From Scilla litardierei (taxonomy: Eukaryota; Streptophyta; Magnoliopsida; Asparagales; Asparagaceae), in assembly GCA_030789695.1 (NCBI GenBank), contig CM061142.1, forward strand, positions 282,226,165 through 282,290,164: a stretch of DNA of 64,000 bases, given 5' to 3'. Made by a program: the position numbers and the translations under genes. The notes below the pieces were generated by a model. That model worked only from the letters and a program-made list of their open reading frames with translations, made no database searches and was not told where the DNA came from. Positions 23,926 to 37,301 of the stretch are shown piece by piece. The stretch's first letter is position 1; each line of letters starts with the position of its first letter.

Positions 23926-25445
23926 TCAAATCTGCCAGAATCTAAGGGTTCTGTGAAAGATGTCAGCTAATTGGTTAGCAGTAGCAACATATTCCATGAT
24001 AAAAGATTTCTTCTCAACCAACTCTCTTATGAAGTGATGTGGGATGTCTATATGTTTAGTTCTGGAGTGCTGCACAGGATTCTTGGAAATATTTATCGCA
24101 CTCTGGTTGTCACATAAGATAGTTAGTATCTTCTCCTCTAACCCGTAGTCTGTCAGCATTTGCTTCATCCATAGGAGTTGAGTACAACAACTCCCTGCTG
24201 CAATATACTCAGCCTCCGCCCAACGAGATGGAGTTTTGCTTTTTGCTGTACCATGAGACTAAGTTGTTGCCCACATAAAAACATACTCATGTAGTACTCT
24301 TCCTATCATCTGTATTTTCCGAGCAATCAACATCATTGTACCCCAAAAGTAAGGTGTTTGTATCCTTGGTATACCATATGCCATAATCCGCAGTCCCACT
24401 AAATACCTGATAATTCTCTTGGCAGTCGTGATATGAGACTCTTTAGGGCAGGCTTGATAATGAGCACATACACCTACACTGAAACTGATATCCATCCTGC
24501 TAGCTGTCAGATACAGCAAGCTCCCTATCATACTTCTGTATAGAGTGACTTCCATCGATTTCCCTTCATCATCCTTGGAGAGCTTTTCACTGGTGGACAT
24601 AGGGGTGCGAACATGTCGAGCATTTTCCAGACCAAACCTCTTAACAAGATTTCTAGCATATTTGCTTTGAGAGATGAACAACCCACTGTGCATTGTTTTA
24701 CCTGAAGTCCAAGAAACAAGTTTAACTCACCAACCATGCTCATCTCGAACTCCTTCTGCATGAGGGCAATGAACTCACGCACCAACTGTTGTGAAGTAAA
24801 GCCGAAAACTATATCATCCACGTAGATCTGAGCAACAAGAACACTTGACCTGGTCCTTTGAACAAATAACGTCTTGTCGTCTCCTCCTTGTCTATATCCC
24901 TTTTGGAGAAGATACGTAGTCAACCTCTCGTACCAATCCCTTGGCGCTTGCTTCAATCCATATAGAGCCTTCTTTAGCCGGTAGACATGATTTGGAAGAA
25001 ATGGATCTACAAAACCTTTCGGTTGTTCAACATACACTTCTTCATTCAATATCCCATTCAGAGACGCACTCTTCACATCCATTTGATGAAGCTTGAAGTT
25101 GAGACTGCATGCAACTGCCAGCAGGAGTCTTATGGATTCCAACCGAGCTACTGGAGCAAATGCCTCATCAAAATCAATGCCCTCAACCTGAGTGTATCCT
25201 TGAGCCACCAGACGAGCTTTTTTGTGGGTGACATTGCCTTTATCATCAGTTTTATTCTTAAATATCCATTTTTTACCGATGATATTTATTCCTTTGGGTC
25301 TCTCTACCAGACACCAAAAATCATTCCGCTGAAATTGGTTCCGCTCCTCTTGCATAGCTAACACCCAGAACTCATCAACAATAGCTTCCTTCACATTTTT
25401 TAGGTTCAACAACAGAGAGAAAACAGGCATAACCAGCAAGATCAC
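23926..25445 (-). pseudogene. Sirevirus reverse transcriptase and RNase H, frame-shifted
   Basis: The piece 24528-25445 holds most of the RT domain: [51 protein letters not shown] and the catalytic YVDDIVFG near its residue 208. These match the SIRE1-type RT. The frame changes near 24680 into 24259-24693 ([31 protein letters not shown]). RNase H ends in a third frame at 23926-24168 (ILCDNQSAINISKNPVQHSRTKH). The first RNase H aspartate region near 24260-24170 is damaged. In a live element this would be cleaved from Gag-Pol and copy the RNA into cDNA. Confidence 0.9.
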
Positions 25446-26409
25446 GATAGTTCACACGGCTAGTACCTCTTGTCCGACGGCTGTCATGAACATCACCAAT
25501 GATCAACTTTGGAGGATGATTTCGTATAACCTTAGGAATTCCGTCAGAACCTTGAACTTCTTCTGTCTCATTCTGTGATATCTCGACAGATGTTGCATCC
25601 TGTGTTGCAAGATTTTGTTCAACATTTCCTTGTGTTGTATCACTTATTGCAATAGTGGGTTCAATACGATCCTCCTCATCTGTGCAATCCTCCTGAGGCA
25701 CCCTCCCTTCACTTAAGACTGCCTCTCCCTGATCGAAGTCGTCTACCACTACATTGATTGACTCCATCATGACGTTTGTGCATTAATTTTGAACTCTGAA
25801 TGCACGTCTTGTCATGGAATATCCAAGAAATATTCCTTTATCACTCTTAGCATCAAACTTCTGCCTTGGAGTACGGTCTTGCATGATATAACATTTGCTT
25901 CCAAAAATGTGAAAGTAAGAGACATCAGGTTTCCTACCTTTCCAGATTTCATAGGGGGTTTTTTCCGTTCTCGGCCAAAGATAAACTCTATTTATAGTGT
26001 AGCATGCAGTGTTGACAGCTTCAGTCCACCACTTAATACTGACCTCCCTGGCATTCAGCATTAGACGCGACATTTCTTGAAGGATGTGGTTTTTCCTTTC
26101 AACAACTCCATTTTGTTGAGGAGTCTTTGGAGCCGAGAATTCATGTGCAATACCTTGATCTTCACAGAATTTAGAGAAAAAATGGTTCTCAAACTCCTTC
26201 CCATGATCGCTCTGAATCATGACAATCTTTCCAATGCTATCTCCCTTCTCAACTTGAAGACGAGTACATAGATTTTTGAAGGCTTTAAACGTGTCTGATT
26301 TTTCCTTAAGAAAATCTATCCAAGTAAACCGAGAGAAATCATCAACACAGACATAGATATATTTCTTACCTCCCATGCTAGTTTCTGACGTGGGTCCGAT
26401 CAGATCCAT
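25375..26409 (-). pseudogene. Sirevirus integrase core and integrase-RT linker
   Basis: The piece 25783-26409 carries the DDE integrase core: VCVDDFSRFTWIDFL (first Asp), MIQSDHGKEFEN (second Asp), QQNGVVERKNH (Glu), then the GKGIFLGYS-type C-terminal region (SDKGIFLGYSMTRRAF). All three catalytic residues are present. A stop and frame change near 25780 separates it from an acidic linker at 25375-25770 (DFDQGEAVLSEGRVPQEDC) leading to RT. In the live element it would insert cDNA into chromosomes. Confidence 0.9.
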
Positions 26410-26418
26410 ATGTAACAG

Positions 26419-27198
26419 CTACAATATTTTAGAGGTAGTAATCATCTGGATTTGCTTGTGACTCGTCTTCTTTTGCTTTCCAAGTTGGCACGGTCCACAC
26501 ACGCCCTCTTTCTTCTTGGTAAGAGTCGGTATACCACGAACAGCTCCTACTTGAGATATCTTCATCAGGATCTTGAAATTCAGATGACCTAGTTTTTGAT
26601 GCCACTGCTCTGAAACATCAGTAGTGACATTGAAACACTTGTTAGGTTCTTGGAGAAGATAACAGTTGTCAATAGACATTTTCCCAGTAAGAATGCATAC
26701 ATCGTCCCTATTGAAGACAAGACATTTATCTTTAGTAAACCGGACGAGAAAGCCTTGATCACACAATTGGCTTATGCTAATGAGATTTGCCTTCAAGTCT
26801 TCTACACGTATCACATCCTTCAGCTTCAGGGACCCTGTCACATTAAGATTTCCTTTCCCAATCACCTTACTTCTCTGTCCATCACCAAAAGTTACATGAC
26901 CTTTGTTACCAGCCAAATACTCAGTAAGAAGACCCTTATTACCTGTCATGTGTCGCGAGCATCCACTGTCAAAGTACCAAAGATTTTCGGAAAAAGCAAA
27001 CAACGAAGTGTAAGCCACCATGCTGTACAACTCAGATTTCCTAACCCATTTCTTCGTTGTCCTTTTGCTGGGATGTCTAACATTTCTTCCTTCATGCCAG
27101 TGCTTCATGCGACTGAAGCACCTCCAGTCAGTGTGCCCTTCTTGCCTGCAGTAATCACACACATGACACCTGGATGTCGAACTTTTTCTCTGCTTCAA
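26419..27198 (-). pseudogene. Sirevirus protease and gag-pre-integrase zinc domain
   Basis: Starts with a cysteine-rich segment (CHVCDYCRQEGHTDWRC). The retropepsin follows with WYFDSGCSRHMTG near residue 73 and VIGKGNL downstream. The HHCC zinc domain reads WHQKLGHLNF, then CGPCQLGKQKK. The frame stops at 26419 just before the integrase core at 26409, where a TAG interrupts what would be a continuous polyprotein. The frame overlaps the gag tail by four bases in another phase. Confidence 0.88.
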
Positions 27199-27853
27199 CT
27201 TCGACTCATGCCCTTTATCATGCCCCAGTTTTCAAGTTCTTTAGTAGTGATAGCAAGTCTTACCTTGGGAGCATGCAAATAGCCTCCTCTGTTGTATCCA
27301 ACCCCTGTGCGATCTCCTGAGACTTTGCCCATGGTAAGAATATCATCAAGCTTTAACTTTCTTGAGTTCCACTTGTTGAGGATACTCTCTGCCTTCTCAG
27401 CTCTGAGGAGAGTTCTCCTGAGGCTGCTCTCAGGATTCCTGATACTGAGCTCGGTCCTCAGAAGTTTGGCCTTAGTATCATCCTTCTCACTTTTCAGTTT
27501 GGAACATTCATCTTTCAAGGTTTTGTTAGCTTTGCAAATCTCCATCCATTTGTTGAACATGGTCTGGTATGTCGACCGAATGTCTTCTTCACCAACATCT
27601 TCCTCACTATCACCTTCCGAGTCGAATTCACTGCTGAACGTTGTACTCGATGTTTCAACATCATGTTTGACATTTCTCAGTATGCTTCCTAATGTTGTAC
27701 CTGATGTTGCAACATCACGTTCAACATAACTAGATGTTCCACACTCAGACTGGTCTTTCAGGGTAGCATTAAAGGTGACGTAGTTACTGGTGATGTCCTC
27801 ATCTTTAGCACTTCCTTCAGAATCTTCATCACTCCAGGCTACTTCTTGAGAGT
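27195..27853 (-). pseudogene. Sirevirus gag C-terminal tail, coiled-coil region
   Basis: The piece 27195-27560 (FNKWMEICKANKTLKDEC) is rich in Lys, Leu and Glu with probable coiled coil, followed by NKWNSRKLKLDDIL, typical of Sirevirus gag after the zinc knuckle. The part 27561-27853 is Asp/Glu/Ser-rich (WSDEDSEGSAKDEDI) and contains repeated GTTGCAACA and TGTTGAAC-type words. It is cut at 27854 by the LARD-like insertion; the zinc knuckle and N-terminal gag continue at 37302. Confidence 0.78.
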
Positions 27854-27858
27854 GTTAG

Positions 27859-30800
27859 TGTCACGCCCCGCTTCCCAAAATGACGGAGGCGAAGCGTGAC
27901 TAAGGCCCGCTTAGGCCGGAGCTGTGAAGCTCAGACCCAATAAGCGTCTGTAGGGGTACCATCTTAAAATTTTCAGGTTCTTGCATTTATAAAGTTCGAA
28001 ACAACAGAAAGTACAGAAAGGGAGTTGCATTAATTAATATAAAGAGTTAATATCCAGCGAGTACAAAAGTCTAAAAAGAGGGAAGCCAAAGCATGGCAAC
28101 AACTATCGAAAGAGCAAACTAAAAGTAGTAACCTCTAAAAGGCGGCGACTGGAAAGTCCTCCAGGTCCGGTACTTGTCAGGCATGTACTCTTGGTCGACG
28201 TCCTCGGGCTCCACGTACTCCGGTAAGTCTGCCTCATCCACGAACTCTGGCTCGACACCTGACGTATAACACCCAAAAGAAAGGAACTGTACGTCAGGTA
28301 AAGTCTACAAAAAGGGTTAGACTCTACTGCAAGTGTACCGACTATTTAACAATGGTTTACTGGTTGATTAGCATGCTGAGGTTATAACAGAGGAACAAAA
28401 GAAAGTAAACGCAGCAGGAAAGTAAAACGTGACAAGTAGTAGTCGTAGCATGTGCTACTAACTACGGGAATAACCTAACAGGTGTCAAGACAAATCGGGA
28501 CATGGCGGGACAAGACAAGACAAGTGTGACACGAAAGGGTTCATGCCTTACGGTTCGAGGGGGATCAGACCCTCTTACCATGCGCACGCTCAACCCTACC
28601 CCAAACCCAAGACAAGACAAGACAAGACAAGACAAGGGATCACTCGCTCTAGCTTGGCGAGTGCCCTATTGCCCTCTGGGCTATGTATTACGACAAGGGA
28701 TCACTCAGAGAGTGCCCTATTGCCCTCTGGGCTGTGTATCAAGACAAGGGATCACTCGGAGAGTGCCCTATTGCCCTCTGGGTTGTGCAAGACAGGACGT
28801 GACGTGACAAGACAGGAAAGGTTATTCTAGGGTGTCCACACGCACGCACACACAAGATAGTCCTAAGATGTCAAAAGTTGTTGTTAGGCTCAGACTTCGT
28901 CGTCAAGTCTGAGCCGTTAAGGGACGTCCCGGATGCTATCATTTCACGTCCGGTTCTCTTTGTTCATAGTTAACAGTTCTAACAAACTAAGGCCTAAGCA
29001 CGGCCAAAAGTGCAAGTGGATACACTTGCCTGCGGTGGTGAGCGTGTCGTCCGTCCGGAGCGTCTCGTCCAGGCGTCGCGTCCGTGGTAGTCCATCTGAA
29101 ATAGGTCACGGCGACGGTGTCAAGTCGCGTTTTTCAATAAATCAAATTTAGGGTTTGTTTCTAGATTGTCGCGACTACCCTATACGTCAAAGACACATTT
29201 TTGGTGTTTCGTTCAACCTAGATCGACTACTATCCTATGTGCACAGAAAATTGTCCGATTGTTAATCTTTCTACGATGAGCAGTGTTTTACAAGTACTGA
29301 AAGTAAATTTAGTTATAGTTGTCCAATTTTAGTTTAGGGTTTGATTAGCTACGGTGTGGGTTTTGCTACTCGTTAGGGAAACCAACCTCATGATGCCGTC
29401 CAACATGCGGAAGTCGGGTCTGAATGGCGAAACGTCGGCGTCGTCTGGAACTCCTCAGCCGTGGGTAGCGTAGCGAGGTACCTCTGGATAGCGGGGTGGT
29501 GACGTGAAATCAGCGAGCTAATCGGTGATCTCCTTCCCGTTGCGGGTAGCGCAACGGATCTTCACGACGGCAGAGACGTCGGGTAAAAACACGTGTGCAC
29601 GACGACGCACGAGTATTCCGAGGGTCTACGGGGCTGTCGGGAGATGAGGTAGGACCAGAGGAAGATGCTCTTCCTGGTGGATGTCCAACGGCGTGAGCGT
29701 ACGACGGTGGGTGGCCGTGAGAAGCCGGAGAGGACAGATTCACGCAACGTTCGTTGTCGCGCGTCCCAGAGGAATTCCAGCGATGAACAGTGAAAACGGA
29801 AAGTTGCAGAAGGTTAAGGACTTCAAGACGAAGCCAACGGCAGTGGAGTTGTCATCGGGGGTGGTCGGAGATGATCGTGCACGGGCGTCGAAGTTCAGCT
29901 TCCAGATCTGTGAAAAACATCCAATATGGTGTGTTCCGACGAGGATTCTCGGAGCTACATGTGGGCTATGAGCGTGAGTGAAGTTGCAGTTGGTAGGGGG
30001 TTCGATAGGAATCCAACGGCGGTAGGGTGGTTGTTGTAGGTGGCCGGACAGCCGGTGTGCGCAAATTTTCCCGGAGGTGGCGCAGATCTGTAATACTGCG
30101 TCTAGATCTGAGTTCCACGGGGTTTTCGAGGAGATCGAGAGGTGGAAAAAGGGTAAGGGGAGTTGAAGATGCTCGGGGGGTCAGAGAGGAGTTTATCGGG
30201 GGGTGGTGGTCACCGGAGGGGGTGGTCGGAGCGGCGACGGCGGCCGTTTTCTGGCAATGGGTTCTGTGCACAGTTTTTGGCCAAAAACTTGGGTTTAATG
30301 GGGTTTTTGAGAGCTTTTGGGAGGTGGAGATGGAGGAGGAGGAGGAGGAGAAGGTGGTGGCCGGTGGTGGGGGCTTGGGGTCAGCCTGAGGTGGTCGGAG
30401 GAGAAGCTAGAGGCGACCAAAGGGCAGGTTGCGTGGGTTATGGAGAATTCGGCCTAGTTGGTTTTGAATAGATGATTCTTGCTAAAGTTTGTTTTAAGTG
30501 GGGTATAATTTAGGGGTGACTAGGAGAGAGGGTGAGTGAGTGGGTGCACAAGGTGGGGAAATGTTGGGTGAGGATAGTGGCAGAAATATTTCCCATGATA
30601 CGTATGAGATTTGATTAGGATTTGATTAGATTTCGATTTCAAATTGATTAGAGGCTAATCAACGGTTGCAAATTGATTAGGGGATATCTTCCACTACGGG
30701 CATCGGAAAAATAATCCGAAAATACCGAGACGATCGTGGAGACAAGAAGTACGGGGCTACAGGGTCCGATCGCGTGCTACACCTACCAAAATTTATCGTA

Positions 30801-31040
30801 AAATCGGGAACCGCGTATTGGTGCCAAAAGACCAAAACGACCTTCCATTCAAAGCTGTTGTGCGAGAAAACGAGCCGTGAGATGACGTTCCCAAAAATTA
30901 CCATAAAATTCTACACTTTCATACGGTCACAACGGTATATCACATCGTATATACCAAAACCAAGAAGGAGTCAAATAAAATACGTGCACGAAAGGTACGT
31001 GCACGTAGAAAATACGAACGGTCGGAAAGCGGCCGTTACA
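27859..31040 (-). repeat. 3' LTR of the first LARD-like element (3182 bp)
   Basis: Plus-strand start TGTCACGCCCCGCTTCCC, end GCGGCCGTTACA. Contains a GACAA microsatellite and a roughly 62 bp tandem repeat (28605-28800) and a G-rich, GGTGG/GGAGG-rich segment near 30030-30400 that yields Gly/Arg-rich spurious frames. The polypurine tract (minus strand AAGGTGGGTAGAA) lies at 31041-31053. Confidence 0.9.
28605..28800. repeat. GACAA microsatellite plus three roughly 60 bp repeats
   Basis: About five copies of GACAA are followed by three copies of a unit that begins GGGATCACTC, contains GAGTGCCCTATTGCCCTCTGG and ends in a GACAA. The other LTR has the same array at 34865-35045 with a few substitutions. 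Confidence 0.85.
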
Positions 31041-33258
31041 TTCTACCCACCTTAGAAATGATTCCGCCCTCGGAATCACCTATAATAATAATAATAATAT
31101 CTATAAACACTTAAGCCTATAAATCCCATCTTCCACACAATGATCTCTAATCCTATAACTTCCACATCGTTCCTCAAAAATAAAATCCATCACAACCCTT
31201 CTTTTCACTGGATAATGCCACGACTTAACTCACATTCTAACACTTAACTATAGACCCATCACTGCTGTTCAAATTTCCAACTCCAAGTTCTCATAAAGAA
31301 TAATAATCATCTTCTCATACCATACCACCCCACTAAACATCATCGCTCAATAACATCTTTAAATTTCTTAATCTCTTCCCAATATTAATCAATCGTTAAA
31401 ATGATGTTCTAGTCAATCACCAATCCAAGAAAAAAAACTTTGTCGACCTTATAACACCTTTCACAAATCAACAATCGCCGTGTCCTCAATACATTCCTTG
31501 TCATATCTTCCCATAAATTTATCCGCCGAATAATTGAACTATCAAAATCACATCTTATCCTACTCATTATAACTAATCACAACCAATATTAGGTCTGACT
31601 ACTTAACCATCCATTTATCTCAACACGTCGTGTTATTCCCAATGTCTTCTCACGTCAACATTAACAATCAAGTCTTGATGCTTTAAATGCTCTACTCATT
31701 CTCATGATCACCCTAACTCATACTATACTCCGTAGCTACTCATATCTACCACTCGTCTAAGTCTCAAGTATGATAAGTTATCATCTCCCCCGCATATAAT
31801 TTCATCCGACCAGAATTCTCCATTGAGTCTGTCACACATCGGTATTACAGATAAGTCTTGGACAGCTCATTCTTTTCATCCAAAGAAATCTAATCTAATA
31901 TCCTTGTGTCCCTAAATCAATTAATCATCGCTATTACATATCTCATCTCACTCTAAACCTACCCACAAACATAACCTTATAACAATAACATCTATTACTA
32001 ACAATATCATAACAATCAAACTTAACACTCCCGAAGAGGGAAGGAAAGGAAGTTTAAGGCCAAAGACATATTTAAAACATTCGAAAAAAACGTGTGGAGT
32101 TGTGGTATTGGATGAGGGAAGATCGGGGTTGTGATATTGTGTGCTAGTCTCAAAACTTTAAAGATTTGGTTTAAAAGAAAACAAAAATTTTGATACAATC
32201 ATATGAAGCCAAAGATAAGTATTCAATAATACGAAAGACTAAGTCTAAGGAGTTGCCTGCTATGACGCTATCCATACTTATATGAATACTATCATTCAGA
32301 CCACTCCATACGTATAACACGGACCACACTGAGTATACATACACGACACAAGAGACAAACACTAATATCCTAAAGGTAGCACACTCGTACCGGTTCACAT
32401 GCTCTGCCTACAAACATACACCACGACGACGACATACACTACTAAACTAGAGTTGACATAGGCAACTACAAGCACTATTGTCTACATGAAAGAAAGGAAC
32501 CGAAACCAAAATCGAAACGAAACAAGATCGAAAAGGACGAGTTTGGATAAGACGAGGATAAGGAGATAACTGGTTGGATGGAACAAAATATTGCTCAAAA
32601 TATTGAAGTAGATGAAAGGAAAATTATGTGTAAAGTATGGTATCATATACTTTTATACTTATAAAAATATGTAGAAAAAAGTGGGCAGACGGTAAAATTT
32701 TAAAATACGGAAAAGTGTTAAACTAAGAAAATAATGAGTAGGGTGAGGTAGTGATTGTTTTACATATGTAAATAGATTTATAGCGGATTTTTTTTGAAAT
32801 ACGGATATGATGGTTAGAAAACAGATATACTAAAAATTGAAGTCTCTCTCTCTTTTTTTAGCTCCAAAAAATATCCTAAAAGTTTTGTACGATAAGCGGT
32901 TAAAAATAAATTTAATAGTATAGAAAGAAAGGGATAATACTTTAAATTAGCAAAATGGAAACCAAGTTTTATATATTTATATACATATGTATATATAAAC
33001 TGAAATTCGAAAGATATAGGTTAGAAACAGTATAAGATGGTAATTAAAAATTTTGATGAGAAATTTCGAAATTCAAAGAATGCATTCAAGTTAACCGATA
33101 GGTAGGAAATCTAAGTTCATGTTTTTTGTTGTTGAAATATGAGCACGATAAACATAGAACTGATATATATAAAAATTAAAGTTCTCTTTAGTTTAGAAAA
33201 TATTCTAAAAGTACGTACAATAAGTGGTTAGAAATAAATTTGTAGTTTAGAAAAAAAG

Positions 33259-33302
<44 letters not shown>

Positions 33303-34113
33303 AATTATCAAACTGATAACAAGGTTTTAAAAACTGAAATACGGAATATACCGGTTGAAATAATTACAAGATAGTAACTTGAAAATTACGACCAAGGAGG
33401 TTTCAAAACCCAAGAAGGAACTTTAATCCAACCGGAAATCTAGAAATTTTAAATATAAAATAAAGGGTTTTGAAAGAAGTTAAACCGAGCGAAGAACTTA
33501 ATAATGAATTTCGAAAACACTTTTAAAGGAAGCAGGATTTGCAAAGGAGGGGTTCGAAGAATTATCGATAAGTGTCATGAAACGATCACGTGAATCGAGG
33601 GCAAGAATGTGATCGTTTTATGAATACGCCTAAGATATGATTCATGAAAGCTACGATGGAAATTTACGGTCGATAACAACAAAAAGGTAATGATCAGGAA
33701 GACGCTAGAAGTCAGGGATTCTAATTATCGGGTCGTCTAAAGATCAGGAGAGCTCGGCACTAAGATTTCCTAATGAGCTAGACTGTAATACAGAGATATC
33801 AGGGAAGGGCCCTAAGCGAATCAAAATTATGTTCTGCTGGGCCCGAAGTCGATGAACTAAGCGAACGACTAAAAGAAGGGCTCTAGAAATCTAACACGGT
33901 CAGAATCAAGTGTGGGCTACTAAGGTATCCTAGGACGAGGATGACTAAATCTTAACCAAGGTGTCTGACTATCCAACTGGGACGTTTATCTATGTCTTCC
34001 TACCATCTAAGACTGGGAAAACCCAATTTAGACTTGTACATGGATATTAAATGAATGCGGTACTCTTATCGTTCCGAACTTTTGCCTGACCTGTATGGGC
34101 CACCACTAAAACC
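31041..34113 (-). other. Non-coding interior of the first LARD-like element
   Basis: No open frame of interest. It includes an (AT)n run at 33257-33301. The stretches 32420-32590 and 33590-33690 resemble parts of the interior of the other LARD-like element (52230-52410 and 53540-53640), although neither encodes protein. The candidate primer region (minus strand TGGTGGCCCATACAG) is at 34091-34105, a few bases from the 5' LTR. Confidence 0.75.
33257..33301. repeat. (AT)n microsatellite
   Basis: About 20 uninterrupted AT dinucleotides inside the LARD interior. The similar runs near 51416-51432 and 52118-52140 are shorter. Confidence 0.95.
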
Positions 34114-37100
34114 TGTCACGCCCCGCTTCCCAAAACGACGGAAGCGAAGCGTGACTAAGGCCCGCGTAGGCCAGAGCTGTGAAGCTCAGACCCAATAAGC
34201 GTCTGTAGGGTACCATCTTAAAATTTTCTGGTTCTTGCATTTATAAAGTTCGAAACAACAGAAAGTACAGAAAGAGAGTTGCATTCATTAATATAAAGAG
34301 TTAATATCCAGCAAGTACAAAAGTCTAAAAAGAGGGAAGCCAAAGCATGGCAACAACTATCGAAAGAGCAAACTAAAAGTAGTAACCTCTGAAAGGCGAC
34401 GACTGGAAAGTCCTCCAGGTCTGGTCCTTGTCAGGCACGTACTCTTGGTCGACGTCCTCGGGCTCCACGTACTCTGGTAAGTCTAACTTGTCCACGAACT
34501 CTGGCTCGACACCTGACGTACATCACCCAAAAGAAAGGAACTGTATGTCAGGTAAAGTCTACAAAAAGGGTTAGACTCTACTGCAAGTGTACCGACTATT
34601 TAACAATGGTTTACTGTTTGATTAGCATGCTGAGGTTATAACAGAGGAACAAAAGAAAGTAAACGCAGCAGGAAAGTAAAACGTGACAAGTAGTAGTCGT
34701 AGCGTATGCTACTAACTACGTGACTAACTTAACAGGTGTCAAGATAAATCGGGACATGGCGGGACAATACAAGACAAGTGTGACACGAAAGGGTTCACGC
34801 CTTACGGTTCGAGGGGGATCAGACCCTCTTACCGTGCGCAAGCTCAACCCTACCTCAAACCCAAGACAAGACAAGACAAGACAAGACAAGGGATCACTCG
34901 CTCTAGCTTGGCGAGTGCCCTATTGCCCTCTGGGATGTGTATCACGACAAGGGATCACTCAGAGAGTGCCTTATTTCCCTCTGGGCTATGTATCAAGACA
35001 AGGGATCACTCGGAGAGTGCCCTATTGCCCTCTGGGCTGTGCTTGACGGGATGGGACGTGACAAGACAGGAAAGGTTATTCTAGGGTGTCCACACGCATG
35101 CACACACAAGATAGTCCTAAGATGTCAAAAGTTGTTGTTGTTAGGCTGAGACTTCGTCGTCAAGTCTGAGCCGTCAAGGGACGTCCCGGACGCTATCATT
35201 TCACGTCCGGTTCTCTTTGTTCACAGTTAACAGTTCTAACAAACTAAGGCCTAAGCACGGCCAAACGTGCAAGTGGATACACTTGCCTGCGGTGGTGAGC
35301 GTGTCGTCCGTCCGGAGCGTCTTGTCCAGGCGTCGCGTCCACGGTAGTCTGTCTGAAATAAGTCACGACGACGGTGTCAAGTTGCGTTTTTCAATAAATC
35401 CTATGTAGGGTTTGTTTCTAGATTGTCGGGACTACCCTATACGTCAAAGACACATTTTTGGTGTTTCGTTCAACCTAGATGGACTACTATCCTATGTGCA
35501 CAGAAAATTGTCCGATTGTCGATCTTTCTACGATGAGCAGCGTTTTACAAGTACTGAAAGTAAATTTAGTTATAGTTGTCCAATTTTAGTTTAGGGTTTG
35601 ATTAGCTACAGTGTGGGTTTTGCTACTCGTTAGGGAAACCAACCTCATGATGCCGTCCAACATGCGGAAGTCGGGTCTGAATGGCGAAACGTCGGCGTCG
35701 TTTGGAACTCCTCGACCGTGGGTAGCGCAGCGAGGTACCTCTGGACAGCGGGGTGGTGACGTGAAATCAGCGAGCTAATCAGCGATCTCCTTCCCGTTGC
35801 GGGTAGCGCAACGGATCTTCACGACGGCGGGGACGTCGGGTAAAAACACGTGTGCACGACGACGCACGAGTATTCCGAGGGTCTAAGGGGCTGTCGATAG
35901 ATGAGGTAGGACCATAGGAAGATGCTCTGCCTGGTGGATGGCCAACGGCGTGAGTGTACGGCAGTGGGTGGCCGTGAGAAGCCGGAGAGGACAGATTCGC
36001 GCAACGTTCGTTGTCGCGCGTCCCAGAGGAATTCCAGCGATGAACAGTGAAAACAGAAAGTTGCAAAAGGTTAAGGACTTTAAGACGAAGCCAACAGCAG
36101 TGGAGTTGTCACCGGGGGTGGTCGGAGATGATCGTGCACGGGCGTCGAAGTTCAGCTTCCAGATCTGTGAAAAACAGCCGATATGGTGTGTTCCGACGAG
36201 GATTCTCGGAGCTACATGTGGGCTATGAGCGTGACTGAAGTTGTAGTTGGTAGGGGGGTTCGATAGAAATCCAACAGCGGTAGGGTGGTCGTCATAGGTG
36301 GCCGGACGGCCGGTGGGCACAAGTTTTCCCGGAGGTGGCGCGGATCTGTAAAACTGCGGCTAGATCTGAGTTCCACGGGGTTTTCGAGGAAATCGAGACG
36401 TGGAAAAGGGTAAGGGAAGTTGGAGATGCTCGGGGGGTCAAAGAGGAGTTGATCGGTGGTGGTGGTCGCCGGAGGGGGTGGCCGGAGCGGCGGCGGCGGC
36501 CGTTTTCCGGCGATGGGTTCTGTGCACAGTTTTTGGCCAAAAACTTGGGTTTAATGGGGTTTTTGAGAGCTTTTGGGAGGTGGAGATGGAGGAGGAGGAT
36601 GAGGAGAAGGTGGTGGCCGGTGGTGGGGGCTTGGGGGCAGCCTGAGGTGGCCGGAGGAGAAGCTAGAGGCGGCCAAAGGGCAGGTTGTGTGGGTTATGGA
36701 GAATTCGGCCTAGTTGGTTTTGAAGAGATGATTCTTGCTAAAGTTTGTTTTAAGTGGGGTATAATTTAGGGGTGACTAGGAGAGAGGGTGAGTGAGTGGG
36801 TGCACAAGGTGGGGAAATGTTGGGTGAGGATAGTGGCAGAAATATTTCCCATGATACGTATGAGATTTGATTATGATTTGATTAGATTTGGATTTCAAAT
36901 TGATTAGAGGCTACTCAACGGTTGCAAATTGATTAGGGGATATCTTCCACTACGGGCATCGGAAAAATATTCCGAAAATACCGGGACGATCGTGGAGACA
37001 AGAAGTACGTGGCTACGGAGTCCGATCGCATGCTACACCTAGCAAAATTTATCGTAAAATCGGGAACCGCGTATTGGTGCCAAAAGACCAAAACGCCCTT

Positions 37101-37296
37101 CCATTCAAAGCTGTTGTGCGAGAAAACGAGCAGTGAGATGACGTTCCCAAAAATTACCATAAAATTCTACACTTCCATACGGTCACAATGGCATATCACA
37201 TCGTATATACCAAAACCAAGAAGGAGTCAAATAAAATACGTGCACGAAAGGTACGTGCACGTAGAAAATACGAACGGTCGGAAAGCGGCCGTTACA
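34114..37296 (-). repeat. 5' LTR of the first LARD-like element (3183 bp)
   Basis: Near-identical in length and layout to 27859-31040, including the GACAA/60 bp repeat array at 34865-35045 and the G-rich segment at 36290-36670. Single-base differences are scattered. The open frames in the G-rich part (up to 145 codons) are not conserved as proteins. Confidence 0.9.
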
Positions 37297-37301
37297 GTTA
37301 G

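Larger units (their letters stand above)
27859..37296 (-). mobile_element. LARD-like non-coding Ty3/gypsy derivative with 3.18 kb LTRs
   Basis: Direct repeats 27859-31040 (3182 bp) and 34114-37296 (3183 bp) are flanked by the perfect duplication GTTAG (27854-27858 and 37297-37301). The 3.07 kb interior has no gag or pol. The LTR ends (minus strand TGTAACGGCC... to GGGGCGTGACA), polypurine tract and primer region match those of the gypsy element at 53959, so it is assigned to the same broad group. It interrupts the Sirevirus gag just after the zinc knuckle. Confidence 0.92.

Noticed and set aside
36335..36769. 144-codon Arg/Trp/Gly-rich frame
   Set aside because: LTR sequence; the matching region of the other LTR (30163-30471) has a different, shorter frame, so it is not a conserved protein.
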